Positions 24,468 through 36,569 of a DNA stretch of 64,000 nt are shown piece after piece. The position numbers and the translations under genes are program-made. The notes beneath the pieces were generated by a model. That model worked only from the letters and a program-made list of their open reading frames with translations, made no database searches and had not been told where the DNA came from. The stretch is taken from contig OU964921.1 of the NCBI GenBank assembly GCA_918807975.1, forward strand, positions 18,688,498 through 18,752,497, read 5' to 3'. Numbering within the stretch: the stretch's first letter is position 1; every line of letters starts with the position of its first letter. The DNA comes from Aplidium turbinatum. Lineage: Eukaryota; Chordata; Ascidiacea; Aplousobranchia; Polyclinidae.

Positions 24468-27400
24468 AATAATGTTCACTTTTAGTACGTAAAAAAACTT
24501 TCTTAGACAATTTTTAATGACGTTAGTTCCAAACTAAAAGAATTAGATAGTTTTCCAAAAAAAAAAAGTTTTTCACTGTATGAAATGGTTTTGAAAAATT
24601 ATTTTAAAAAGACAATTTTTTTTCAATAATGTTCACTTTTAGTACGTAACAAAACTTTCTTAGACAATTTTTAATGACGTTCGTTCCAAACTAAAAGAAT
24701 TAGATAGTTTCGCAAAAAAAAATTATTTTTCACTGTATGAAATGTCTTAGAAAAGTTTTTGAAAATTTTTTTTGAAAAGACAATTTTTTTTCAATAATGT
24801 TCACTTTTAGTACGTAAAAAAGCTTTCTTAGACAATTTTTAATGACGTTAGTTCCAAACTAAAAGAATTAGATAGTTTCGCAAAAAAAAATTATTTTTCA
24901 CGGTATGAAATGTCTTGGAAAAAGTTTTTTGAAAAGACAAGTTTTTTTCAATGATGTTCACTTTTAGTACGTAAAAAAGCTTTCTTAGACAATTTTTAAT
25001 GACGTTAGTTCCAAACTAAAAGAATTAGATAGTTTCCCAAAAAAAAATTATTTTTTACTGTATGAAATGTCTTAGAAAAATTTTTGAAAAATTTTTTTGA
25101 AAAGACAATTTTTTTTCAATAATGTTCACTTTTAGTTCGTAAATAAACTTTCTGAGACAATTTTTAATGACGTTAGTTCCAAACTAAAAGAATTAGAGAG
25201 TTTTGCAAAAAAAAATTATTTTTTACTGCATGAAATGTCTTGAAAGAGTTTTTGAGAAACTTTTGAAAAAGACAATTTTTTCAATAATGTTCGCTTTAGT
25301 ACGTAAAAAAACTTTCTTAGACAATTTTTAATGACGTTAGTTTCAAACTAAAAGAATTAGATTGTTTCGCAAAAAAAAATTATTTTTCACTGTATGAAAT
25401 GTCATAGAAAAGTTTTTGAAAAATTTTTTTGAAAAGGCAATTTTTTTTTAGTAATGTTCACTTTTAGTACGTAAAAAAACTTTCTTAGACAATTTTTAAT
25501 GACGTTAGTTCCAAACTAAAAGAATTAGATAGTTTCGCAAAAAAAAATTATTTTGCACAGTATGAAATGTCTTGGAAAAATTTTTTTGAAAAGACAATTT
25601 TTTTTCAATAATGTTCACTTTTAGTACGTAAAAAAACTTCCTTAGATGATTTTTAATGACGTTAGTTCCAAACTAAAAGAATTAGATAGTTTCGCAAAAA
25701 AAAATTATTTTTCACTGTATGAAATGTCTTAGAAAAAATTTTGAAAAATTTGTTTGAAAACACAATTTTTTTTCGATAATGTTCACTTTTAGTACGTAAA
25801 AAAACTTTCTTAGACAATTTTTAATGACGTTAGTTCCAAACAAAAAGAATTAGATAGTTTCGCAAAAAAAAATTATTTTTCACTGTATGAAATGTCTTGG
25901 AAAAATTTTCTTAAAAAGACAATTTTTTTTTCAATAATGTTCACTTTTAGTACGTAAAAAAACTTTCTTAGACAATTTTTAATGACGTTAGTTCCAAACT
26001 AAAAGAATTAGATAGTTTCGCAAAAAAAAATTAATTTTCACTGTATGAAATGTCTTAGAAAACTTTCTGAAAAATTTCTTTGATAAGACAATTTTTTTTC
26101 AATAATGTTCACTTTTAGTACGTAAATAAACTTTCTTTGGCAATTTTTAATGACGTTAGTTCCAAACTAAACGAATTAGATAGTTTAGCAAAAAAAAAAA
26201 GTTGTTCACTGTATGAAATGTTTTTAAAAAATTTGTTTGAAAAGACAATTTTTTTTCAATAATGTTCACTTTTAGTACGTTACAAAACTTCCTTAGACAA
26301 TTTTTAATGACGTTAGTTCCAAACTAAAAGAATTAGATAGTTTCGCAAAAAAAAATAATTTTTCACTGTATGAAATGTCCTTGAAAAATTTTTGAAAAAT
26401 TTTTTTGAAAAGACAATTTTTTTCAATAATGTTCACTTTTAGTACGTAAATAAACTTTCTTAGACAATTTTTAATGACGTTAGTTCCAAACTAAAAGAAT
26501 TAGATAGTTTCGCAAAAAAAAAAAGTTTTTCACTGTATGAAATGGTTTTGAAAAATTATTTTAAAAAGACAATTTTTTTTCAATAATGTTCACTTTTAGT
26601 ACGTAACAAAACTTTCTTAGACAATTTTTAATGACGTTCGTTCCAAACTAAAAGAATTAGATAGTTTCGCAAAAAAAAATTATTTTTTACTGTATGAAAT
26701 GTTTTTGAAAAATTTTTGAAAAATTTTTTTGAAAAAACAATTTTTTTTCAATAATGTTCACTTTTAGTACGTAAATAAACTTTCTTAGACAATTTTTAAT
26801 GACGTTAGTTCCAAACTAAAAGAATTAGATAGTTTCGCAAAAAAAAATTATTTTTCACAGTATGAAATGTCTTAGAAAAGTTTTTGAAAAATTTTTTTGA
26901 AAAGACAATTTTTTTTCAATAATGTTCACTTTTGGTACGTAAAAAAACTTTCTTAGACAAGTTTTAATGACGTTAGTTCCAAACTAAAAGAATTAGATAG
27001 TTTCGCAAAAAAAAATTAATTTTCACTGTATGAAATGTCTTAGAAAAATTTCTGAAAAATTTCTTTGATAAGACAATTTTTTTTCAATAATGTTCACTTT
27101 TAGTACGTAAATAAACTTTCTTTGGCAATTTTTAATGACGTTAGTTCCAAACTAAACGAATTAGATAGTTTTGCAAAAAAAAAAAGTTTTTCACTGTATG
27201 AAATGTTTTTAAAAAATTTGTTTGAAAAGACAATTTTTTTTCAATAATGTTCACTTTTAGTACGTTACAAAACTTCCTTAGACAATTTTTAATGACGTTA
27301 GTTCCAAACTAAAAGAATTAGATAGTTTCGCAAAAAAAAATTATTTTTCACTGTATGAAATGTCCTTGAAAATTTTTGAAAAATTTTTTTGAAAAGACAA

Positions 27401-28736
27401 TTTTTTTCAATAATGTTCACTTTTAGTACGTAAATAAACTTTTTTAGACAATTTTTAATGACGTTAGTTCCAAACTAAAAGAATTAGATAGTTTCGCAAA
27501 AAAAAAATAATTTTCACTGTATGAAATGTCTTAGAAAAATTTCTGAAAAATTTCTTTGATAAGACAATTTTTTTTCAATAATGTTCACTTTTAGTACGTA
27601 AAAAAACTTTCTTAGACAATTTTTAATGACGTTAGTTCCAAACTAAAAGAATTAGATAGTTTTCCAAAAAAAAAAAGTTTTTCACTGTATGAAATGGTTT
27701 TGAAAAATTTTTTTGAAAAGACAATTTTTTTTCAATAATGTTCACTTTTAGTACGTAAATAAACTTTCTTAGACAATTTTTAATGACGTTAGTTCCAAAC
27801 TAAAAGAATTAGATAGTTTCGCAAAAAAAAAATTATTTTTCACAGTATGAAATGTCTTAGAAAAGTTTTTGAAAAATTTTTTTGAAAAGACAATTTTTTT
27901 TCAATAATGTTCACTTTTGGTACGTAAAAAAACTTTCTTAGACAAGTTTTAATGACGTTAGTTCCAAACTAAAAAATAGTTTCGCAAAAAAAAATTATTT
28001 TTCACTGTATGAAATGTCTTAGAAAAATTTCTGAAAAATTTCTTTGAAAAGACAATTTGTTTTCAATAATGTTCACTTTTAGTACGTAAATAAACTTTCT
28101 TAGACAATTTTTAATGATGTTAGTTCCAAACTAAAAGAATTAGATAGTTTCGCAAAAAAAAATTATTTTTCACTGTATGAAATGTCTTAGAGAAATTTCT
28201 GAAAAATTTCTTTGAAAAGACAATTTTTTTTCAATAATGTTCACTTTTTGTACGTAAAAAAACTTTCTTAGACAATTTTCAATGACGTTAGTTCCAAACT
28301 AAAGGAATTAGATAGTTTCGCAAAAAAAAATTATTTTTCACTGTATGAAATGTCTTAGAAAAATTTCTGAAAAATTTCTTTGAAAAGACAATTTTTTTTC
28401 AATAATGTTCACTTTTTGTACGTAAAAAAACTTTCTTAGACAATTTTTAATGACGTTAGTTCCAAACTAAAGGAATTAGATAGTTTCGCAAAAAAAATTT
28501 ATTTTTCACTGTATGAAATGTCTTAGAAAAATTTCTGAAAAATTTTTTTGAAAAGACAATTTTTTTTCAATAATGTTCACTTTTAGTACGTAAATAAACT
28601 TTCTTAGACAATTTTTAATGACGTTAGTTCCAAACTAAAAGAATTAGATAGTTTCGCAAAAAAAAATTATTTTTCACTGTATGAAATGTCTTAGAAAAAT
28701 TTCTGAAAAATTTCTTTGAAAAGACAATTTTTTTTC
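24468..28736 (+). repeat. 4.27-kb HOR, copy 2 (4269 bp)
   Basis: Tandem copy of 20198-24467. Differences seen by eye: TTTCCC for TTTCCT near 25035, the number of As near 25087, CTGAG for CTGTG near 25154, GTTCGTTCC and AACTAAAAG for GTTAGTTCC and AACAAAAAG near 26636, and one lost A near 27370. That is roughly half a dozen changes in 4.27 kb. Match ends at 28736, where the next unit is of another type. Even the six-base deletion at the core (AACTAAAAAATAGTTTCGC, 23701 and 27970) is shared. Confidence 0.93.
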
Positions 28737-31700
28737 AATAATGTTCACTTTTAGTACGTAAATAAACTTTTTTAGACAATTTTTAATGATGTTAGTTCCA
28801 AACTAAAAGAATTAGATAGTTTTGCAAAAAAAAAAAGTTTTTCACTGTATGAAATGTTTTTGAAAAATTTTTTTGAAAAGACAATTTTTTTTCAATAATG
28901 TTCACTTTTAGTACGTAAATAAACTTTCTTAGACAATTTTTAATGACGTTAGTTCCAAACTAAAAGAATTAGATAGTTTCGCAAAAAAAAATTATTTTTC
29001 ACTGTATGAAATGTCTTGGAAAAAGTTTTTGAAAAGACAAGTTTTTTTCAATGATGTTCACTTTTAGTACGTAAAAAAACTTTCTTAGACAATTTTTAAT
29101 GACATTAGTTCCAAACTAAAAGAATTAGATAGTTTCGCAAAAAAAAAATTATTTTTCACTCTAAGAAATGTCTTAGAAAAATTTTTTTGAAAAGACAATT
29201 TTTTTTCAATAATGTTCACTTTTAGTACGTAAATAAACTTTCTTAGACAATTTTTAATGACGTTAGTTCCAAACTAAAAGAATTAGATAGTTTGCCAAAA
29301 AAAATTTATTTTTTACGGTATGAAATGTCTTAGAAAAATTTTTGAAAAATTTTTTTGAAAAGACAATTTTTTTTCAATAATGTTCACTTTTAGTTCGTAA
29401 ATAAACTTTCTTAGACAATTTTTAATAACGTTAGTTCCAAACTAAAAGAATTAGATAGTTTCGCAAAAAAAAATTATTTTTTAATGCATGAAATGTCTTG
29501 GAAAATTTTTGAAAAACTTTTGAAAAAGACAATTTTTTTCAATAATGTTCACTTTACTACATAAAAAAACTTTCTTAGACAATTTTTAATGACGTTAGTT
29601 TCAAACCAAAAGAATTAGATTGTTTCGCAAAAAAAAATTATTTTTCACTGTATGAAATGTTTTACAAAATTTTTGAAAAATTTTTTTGAAAAGACAATTT
29701 TTTTTCAATAATGTTCACTATTGGTACGTAAAAAAACTTTCTTAGACAATTTTTAATGACATTAGTTCCAAACTAAAAGAATTAGATAGTTTCGCAAAAA
29801 AAAATTATTTTTCACTGTATGAAATGTCTTGGAAAAGTTTTTGAAAAATTTTTTTGAATACACAAATTTTTTTCGATAATGTTCACTTTTAGTACGTAAA
29901 TAAACTTTCTTAGACAATTTTTAATGACGTAAGTTCCAAACAAAAAGAATTAGATGGTTTCGCAAAAAAAATTATTTTTCACTGTATGAAATGTCTTGGA
30001 AAAATTTTTTTAAAAATTCAATTTTTTTTCAATAATGTTCACTTTTAGTACGTAAATAAACTTTCTTAGACAATTTTTAATGATGTTAGTTCCAAACTAA
30101 AAGAATTAGATAGTTTCGCAAAAAAAAAACTATTTTTCACTGTATGAAATGTCTTGGAAAAAGTTTTTTGAAAAGACAAGTTTTTTCAATGATGTTCACT
30201 ATTAGTACGTAAATAAACTTTCTTAGACAATTTTTAATGACATTAGTTCCAAACTAAAAGAATTAGATAGTTTCGCAAAAAAAAACTATTTTTCCTGGTA
30301 TGAAATGTCTTGGAAAAATTTTTTTGAAAAGACAATTTTTTTTCAATAATGTTCACTTTTAGTACGTAACAAAACTTCTTTAGACAATTTTTAATGACGT
30401 TAGTTCCAAACTAAAAAAATTAGATAGTTTCGCAAAAAAAAATTATTTTTCACTGTATGAAATGTCTTAGAAAAGTTTTTGAAAAATTTTTTTGAAAAGA
30501 CAATTTTTTTTCAATAATGTTCACTTTTAGTACGTAAAAAAACTTTCTTAGACAATTTTTAATGACGTTAGTTCCAAACTAAAAGAATTAGATAGTTTCG
30601 CAAAAAAAAATTATTTTTCACTGTATGAAATGTCTTGGAAATAGTTTTTTGAAAAGACAATTTTTTTTCAATAATGTTCACTTTTGGTACGTAAAAAAAC
30701 TTTCTTAGACATGTTTTAATGACGTTCGTTCCAAACTAAAAGAATTAGATAGTTTCGCAAAAAAAATTTATTTTTCACTGTATGAAATGTCTTAGAAAAA
30801 CTTTTGAAAAATTTTTTTGAAAACACAATTTTTTTTCGATAATGTTCACTTTTAGTACGTAAAAAAACTTTCTTAGACAATTTTTAATGACGTTAGTTCC
30901 AAACTAAAAGAATTAGATACTTTCGCAGAAAAAAATTATTTTTTAATGCATGAAATGTCTTGGAAAAGTTTTTGAAAAACTTTTGAAAAAGACAATTTTT
31001 TTCAATAATGTTCACTTTAGTACGTAAAAAAACTTTCTTAGACAATTTTTAATGACGTTAGTTTCAAACTAAAAGAATTAGATTGTTTCGCAAAAAAAAA
31101 TTATTTTTCACTGTATGAAATGTTTTACAAAATTTTTGAAAAATTTGTTTGAAAAGACAATTTTTTTTCAATAATGTTCACTATTGGTACGTAAAAAAAC
31201 TTTCTTAGACAATTTTTAATGACATTAGTTCCAAACTAAAAGAATTAGATAGTTTCGCAAAAAAAAAATTATTTTTCACTGTATGAAATGTCTTGGAAAT
31301 AGTTTTTTGAAAAGACAATTTTTTTTCAATAATGTTCACTTTTGGTACGTAAAAAAACTTTCTTAGACAATTTTTAATGACGTTAGTTCCAAACTAAAAG
31401 AATTAGATAGTTTCGCAAAAAAAATTTATTTTTCACTGTATGAAATGTCTTAGAAAAACTTTTGAAAAATTTTTTTGAAAAGACAATTTTTTTTCAATAA
31501 TGTTCACTTTTAGTACGTAAAAAAACTTTCTTAGACAATTTTTAATGACGTTAGTTCCAAACTAAAAGAATTAAATAGTTTTGCAAAAAAAAAAAGTTTT
31601 TCACTGTATGAAATGTTTTGGAAAAATTTTTTTGAAAAGACAATTTTTTTTCAATAATGTTCACTTTTAGTACGTTACAAAACTTCCTTAGACAATTTTT

Positions 31701-34040
31701 AATGACGTTAGTTCCAAACTAAAAGAATTAGATAGTTTCGCAAAAAAAAATTATTTTTCACTGTATGAAATGTCCTTGAAAAATTTTTGAAAAATTTCTT
31801 TGAAAAGACAATTTTTTTTCAATAATGTTCACTTTTAGTACGTAAATAAACTTTCTTAGACAATTTTTAATGACGTTAGTTCCAAACTAAAAGAATTAGA
31901 TAGTTTCGCAAAAAAAAATTAATTTTCACTGTATGAAATGTCTTAGAAAAATTTCTGAAAAATTTCTTTGATAAGACAATTTTTTTTCAATAATGTTCAC
32001 TTTTAGTACGTAAAAAAACTTTCTTAGACAATTTTTAATGACGTTAGTTCCAAACTAAAAGAATTAGATAGTTTTCCAAAAAAAAAAGTTTTTCACTGTA
32101 TGAAATGGTTTTGAAAAATTTTTTTAAAAAGACAATTTTTTTTCAATAATGTTCACTTTTAGTACGTAACAAAACTTTCTTAGACAATTTTTAATGACGT
32201 TCGTTCCAAAATAAAAGAATTAGATAGTTTCGCAAAAAAAAATTATTTTTTACTGTATGAAATGTTTTTGAAAAATTTTTGAAAAATTTTTTTGAAAAGA
32301 CAATTTTTTTTTAATAATGTTCACTTTTAGTACGTAAATAAACTTTCTTAGACAATTTTTAATGACGTTAGTTCCAAACTAAAAGAATTAGATAGTTTCG
32401 CAAAAAAAAATTATTTTTCACTGTATGAAATGTCTTAGAAAAACTTCTGAAAAATTTCTTTGAAAAGACAATTTTTTTTCAATAATGTTCACTTTTAGTA
32501 CGTAAATAAACTTTCTTAGACAATTTTTAATGACGTTAGTTCCAAACTAAAAGAATTAGATAGTTTCGCAAAAAAAAATTATTTTTCACTGTATGAAATG
32601 TCTTAGAAAAATTTCAGAAAAATTTCTTTGAAAAGACAATTTTTTTTCAATAATGTTCACTTTTAGTACGTAAATAAACTTTCTTAGACAATTTTTAATG
32701 ACGTTAGTTCCAAACTAAAAGAATTAGATAGTTTCGCAAAAAAAAATTATTTTTCACTGTATGAAATGTCTTAGAAAAATTTTTGAAAAATTTCTTTGAA
32801 AAGACAATTTTTTTTCAATAATGTTCACTTTTAGTACGTAAATAAACTTTCTTAGACAATTTTTAATGATGTTAGTTCCAAACTAAAAGAATTAGATAGT
32901 TTCGCAAAAAAAAATTATTTTTCACTGTATGAAATGTCTTAGAAAAATTTCTGAAAAATTTTTTTGAAAACACAATTTTTTTTCGATAATGTTCACTTTT
33001 AGTACGTAAAAAAACTTTCTTAGACAATTTTTAATGACGTTAGTTCCAAACTAAAAGAATTAGATAGTTTTGCAAAAAAAAAAAGTTTTTCACTGTATGA
33101 AATGTTTTTGAAAAATTTTTTTGAAAAGACAATTTTTTTTCAATAATGTTCACTTTTAGTACGTAAATAAACTTTCTTAGACAATTTTTAATGACGTTAG
33201 TTCCAAACTAAAAGAATTAGATAGTTTCGCAAAAAAAAATTATTTTTCACTGTATGAAATGTCTTGGAAAAAGTTTTTGAAAAGACAAGTTTTTTTCAAT
33301 GATGTTCACTTTTAGTACGTAACAAAACTTTCTTAGACAATTTTTAATGACATTAGTTCCAAACTAAAAGAATTAGATAATTTCGCAAAAAAAAATTATT
33401 TTTCACTCTAAGAAATGTCTTAGAAAAAGTTTTTTGAAAAGACAATTTTTTTTCAATAATGTTCACTTTTAGTACGTAAATAAACTTTCTTAGACAATTT
33501 TTAATGACGTTAGTTCCAAACTAAAAGAATTAGATAGTTTTCCAAAAAAAAAAAGTTTTTCACTGTATGAAATGGTTTTGAAAAATTTTTTTAAAAAGAC
33601 AATTTTTTTTCAATAATGTTCACTTTTAGTACGTAACAAAACTTTCTTAGACAATTTTTAATGACGTTCGTTCCAAACTAAAAGAATTAGATAGTTTCGC
33701 AAAAAAAAATTACTTTTTACTGTATGAAATGTTTTTGAAAAGTTTTTGAAAATTTTTTTTGAAAAGACAATTTTTTTTCAATAATGTTCACTTTTAGTAC
33801 GTAAATAAACTTTCTTAGACAATTTTTAATGACGTTAGTTCCAAACAAAAAGAATTAGATAGTTTCGCAAAAAAAAATTATTTTTCACTGTATGAAATGT
33901 CTTAGAAAAACTTCTGAAAAATTTCTTTGAAAAGACAATTTTTTTTCAATAATGTTCACTTTTAGTACGTAAATAAACTTTCTTAGACAATTTTTAATGA
34001 CGTTAGTTCCAAACTAAAAGAATTAGATAGTTTCGCAAAA
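28737..34040 (+). repeat. segmental repeat, left copy (A'/K/L-rich region)
   Basis: Units from the TTTTGC/ATGATGT monomer at 28737, through K, L, an AGTTCGTAAATAAAC unit, an N-like unit with ACTACATAAA (29556), GCAGAAAA (30926), A', B, C, D, E, several F, and again A', K, L, D, E, F. It aligns to 36570-40415 with offset 7833 at 28821, 7508 at 29559 and 30016, 6701 at 30926 and 6375 from about 31756 on. The right end is placed near 34040 because the tails then differ. Confidence 0.78.
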
Positions 34041-34603
34041 AAAAATTATTTTTTACTGTATGAAATGGTTTTGAAAAATTATTTTAAAAAGACAATTTTT
34101 TTTCAAAAATGTTCACTTTTAGTACGTAACAAAACTCTCTTAGACAATTTTTAATGACGTTCGTTCCAAACTAAAAGAATTAGATAGTTTCGCAAAAAAA
34201 AATTATTTTTTACTGTATGAAATGTTTTTGAAAAATTTTTGAAAAATTTTTTTGAAAGGACAATTTTTTTTCAATAATGTTCACTTTTAGTACGTAAATA
34301 AACTTTCTTAGACAATTTTTAATGACGTTAGTTCCAAACTAAAAGAATTAGATAGTTTCGCAAAAAAAAAATTATTTTTCACAGTATGAAATGTCTTAGA
34401 AAAGTTTTTGAAAAATTTTTTTGAAAAGACAATTTTTTTTCAATAATGTTCACTTTTGGTACGTAAAAAAACTTTCTTAGACAAGTTTTAATGACGTTAG
34501 TTCCAAACTAAAAAATAGTTTCGCAAAAAAAAATTATTTTTCACTGTATGAAATGTCTTAGAAAAATTTCTGAAAAATTTCTTTGAAAAGACAATTTTTT
34601 TTC
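33142..34603 (+). repeat. 1462-bp nine-monomer HOR, copy 1
   Basis: K 33142-33297 (156), L 33298-33454 (157), D 33455-33611, E (with TTACTTTTTACTG and GAAAGTTTTTG changes), F (AAACAAAAAG), a consensus/D hybrid, a second E with ACTCTCTTAG and GAAAGGAC, a CACAGTATG unit, and the TTGGTACG unit with the six-base core deletion (34509). Every one of these private variants is present again 1462 bp on. Confidence 0.94.
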
Positions 34604-36065
34604 AATAATGTTCACTTTTAGTACGTAAATAAACTTTCTTAGACAATTTTTAATGACGTTAGTTCCAAACTAAAAGAATTAGATAGTTTCGCAAAAAAAA
34701 ATTATTTTTCACTGTATGAAATGTCTTGGAAAAAGTTTTTGAAAAGACAAGTTTTTTTCAATGATGTTCACTTTTAGTACGTAACAAAACTTTCTTAGAC
34801 AATTTTTAATGACATTAGTTCCAAACTAAAAGAATTAGATAATTTCGCAAAAAAAAATTATTTTTCACTCTAAGAAATGTCTTAGAAAAAGTTTTTTGAA
34901 AAGACAATTTTTTTTCAATAATGTTCACTTTTAGTACGTAAATAAACTTTCTTAGACAATTTTTAATGACGTTAGTTCCAAACTAAAAGAATTAGATAGT
35001 TTTCCAAAAAAAAAAAGTTTTTCACTGTATGAAATGGTTTTGAAAAATTTTTTTAAAAAGACAATTTTTTTTCAATAATGTTCACTTTTAGTACGTAACA
35101 AAACTTTCTTAGACAATTTTTAATGACGTTCGTTCCAAACTAAAAGAATTAGATAGTTTCGCAAAAAAAAATTACTTTTTACTGTATGAAATGTTTTTGA
35201 AAAGTTTTTGAAAATTTTTTTTGAAAAGACAATTTTTTTTCAATAATGTTCACTTTTAGTACGTAAATAAACTTTCTTAGACAATTTTTAATGACGTTAG
35301 TTCCAAACAAAAAGAATTAGATAGTTTCGCAAAAAAAAATTATTTTTCACTGTATGAAATGTCTTAGAAAAACTTCTGAAAAATTTCTTTGAAAAGACAA
35401 TTTTTTTTCAATAATGTTCACTTTTAGTACGTAAATAAACTTTCTTAGACAATTTTTAATGACGTTAGTTCCAAACTAAAAGAATTAGATAGTTTCGCAA
35501 AAAAAAATTATTTTTTACTGTATGAAATGGTTTTGAAAAATTATTTTAAAAAGACAATTTTTTTTCAAAAATGTTCACTTTTAGTACGTAACAAAACTCT
35601 CTTAGACAATTTTTAATGACGTTCGTTCCAAACTAAAAGAATTAGATAGTTTCGCAAAAAAAAATTATTTTTTACTGTATGAAATGTTTTTGAAAAATTT
35701 TTGAAAAATTTTTTTGAAAGGACAATTTTTTTTCAATAATGTTCACTTTTAGTACGTAAATAAACTTTCTTAGACAATTTTTAATGACGTTAGTTCCAAA
35801 CTAAAAGAATTAGATAGTTTCGCAAAAAAAAAATTATTTTTCACAGTATGAAATGTCTTAGAAAAGTTTTTGAAAAATTTTTTTGAAAAGACAATTTTTT
35901 TTCAATAATGTTCACTTTTGGTACGTAAAAAAACTTTCTTAGACAAGTTTTAATGACGTTAGTTCCAAACTAAAAAATAGTTTCGCAAAAAAAAATTATT
36001 TTTCACTGTATGAAATGTCTTAGAAAAATTTCTGAAAAATTTCTTTGAAAAGACAATTTTTTTTC
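34604..36065 (+). repeat. 1462-bp nine-monomer HOR, copy 2, no differences found
   Basis: Line-by-line reading against 33142-34603 showed a constant offset of 1462 and no base difference, including homopolymer lengths. The match stops at about 36118, where the following unit has ATGATGT. It is the youngest-looking duplication in the window, or an artefact of assembly. Confidence 0.92.
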
Positions 36066-36569
36066 AATAATGTTCACTTTTAGTACGTAAATAAACTTTC
36101 TTAGACAATTTTTAATGATGTTAGTTCCAAACTAAAAGAATTAGATAGTTTCGCAAAAAAAAATTATTTTTCACTGTATGAAATGTCTTAGAGAAATTTC
36201 TGAAAAATTTCTTTGAAAAGACAATTTTTTTTCAATAATGTTCACTTTTTGTACGTAAAAAAACTTTCTTAGACAATTTTTAATGACGTTAGTTCCAAAC
36301 TAAAGGAATTAGATAGTTTCGCAAAAAAAATTTATTTTTCACTGTATGAAATGTCTTAGAAAAATTTCTGAAAAATTTTTTTGAAAAGACAATTTTTTTT
36401 CAATAATGTTCACTTTTAGTACGTAAATAAACTTTCTTAGACAATTTTTAATGACGTTAGTTCCAAACTAAAAGAATTAGATAGTTTCGCAAAAAAAAAT
36501 TATTTTTCACTGTATGAAATGTCTTAGAAAAATTTCTGAAAAATTTCTTTGAAAAGACAATTTTTTTTC

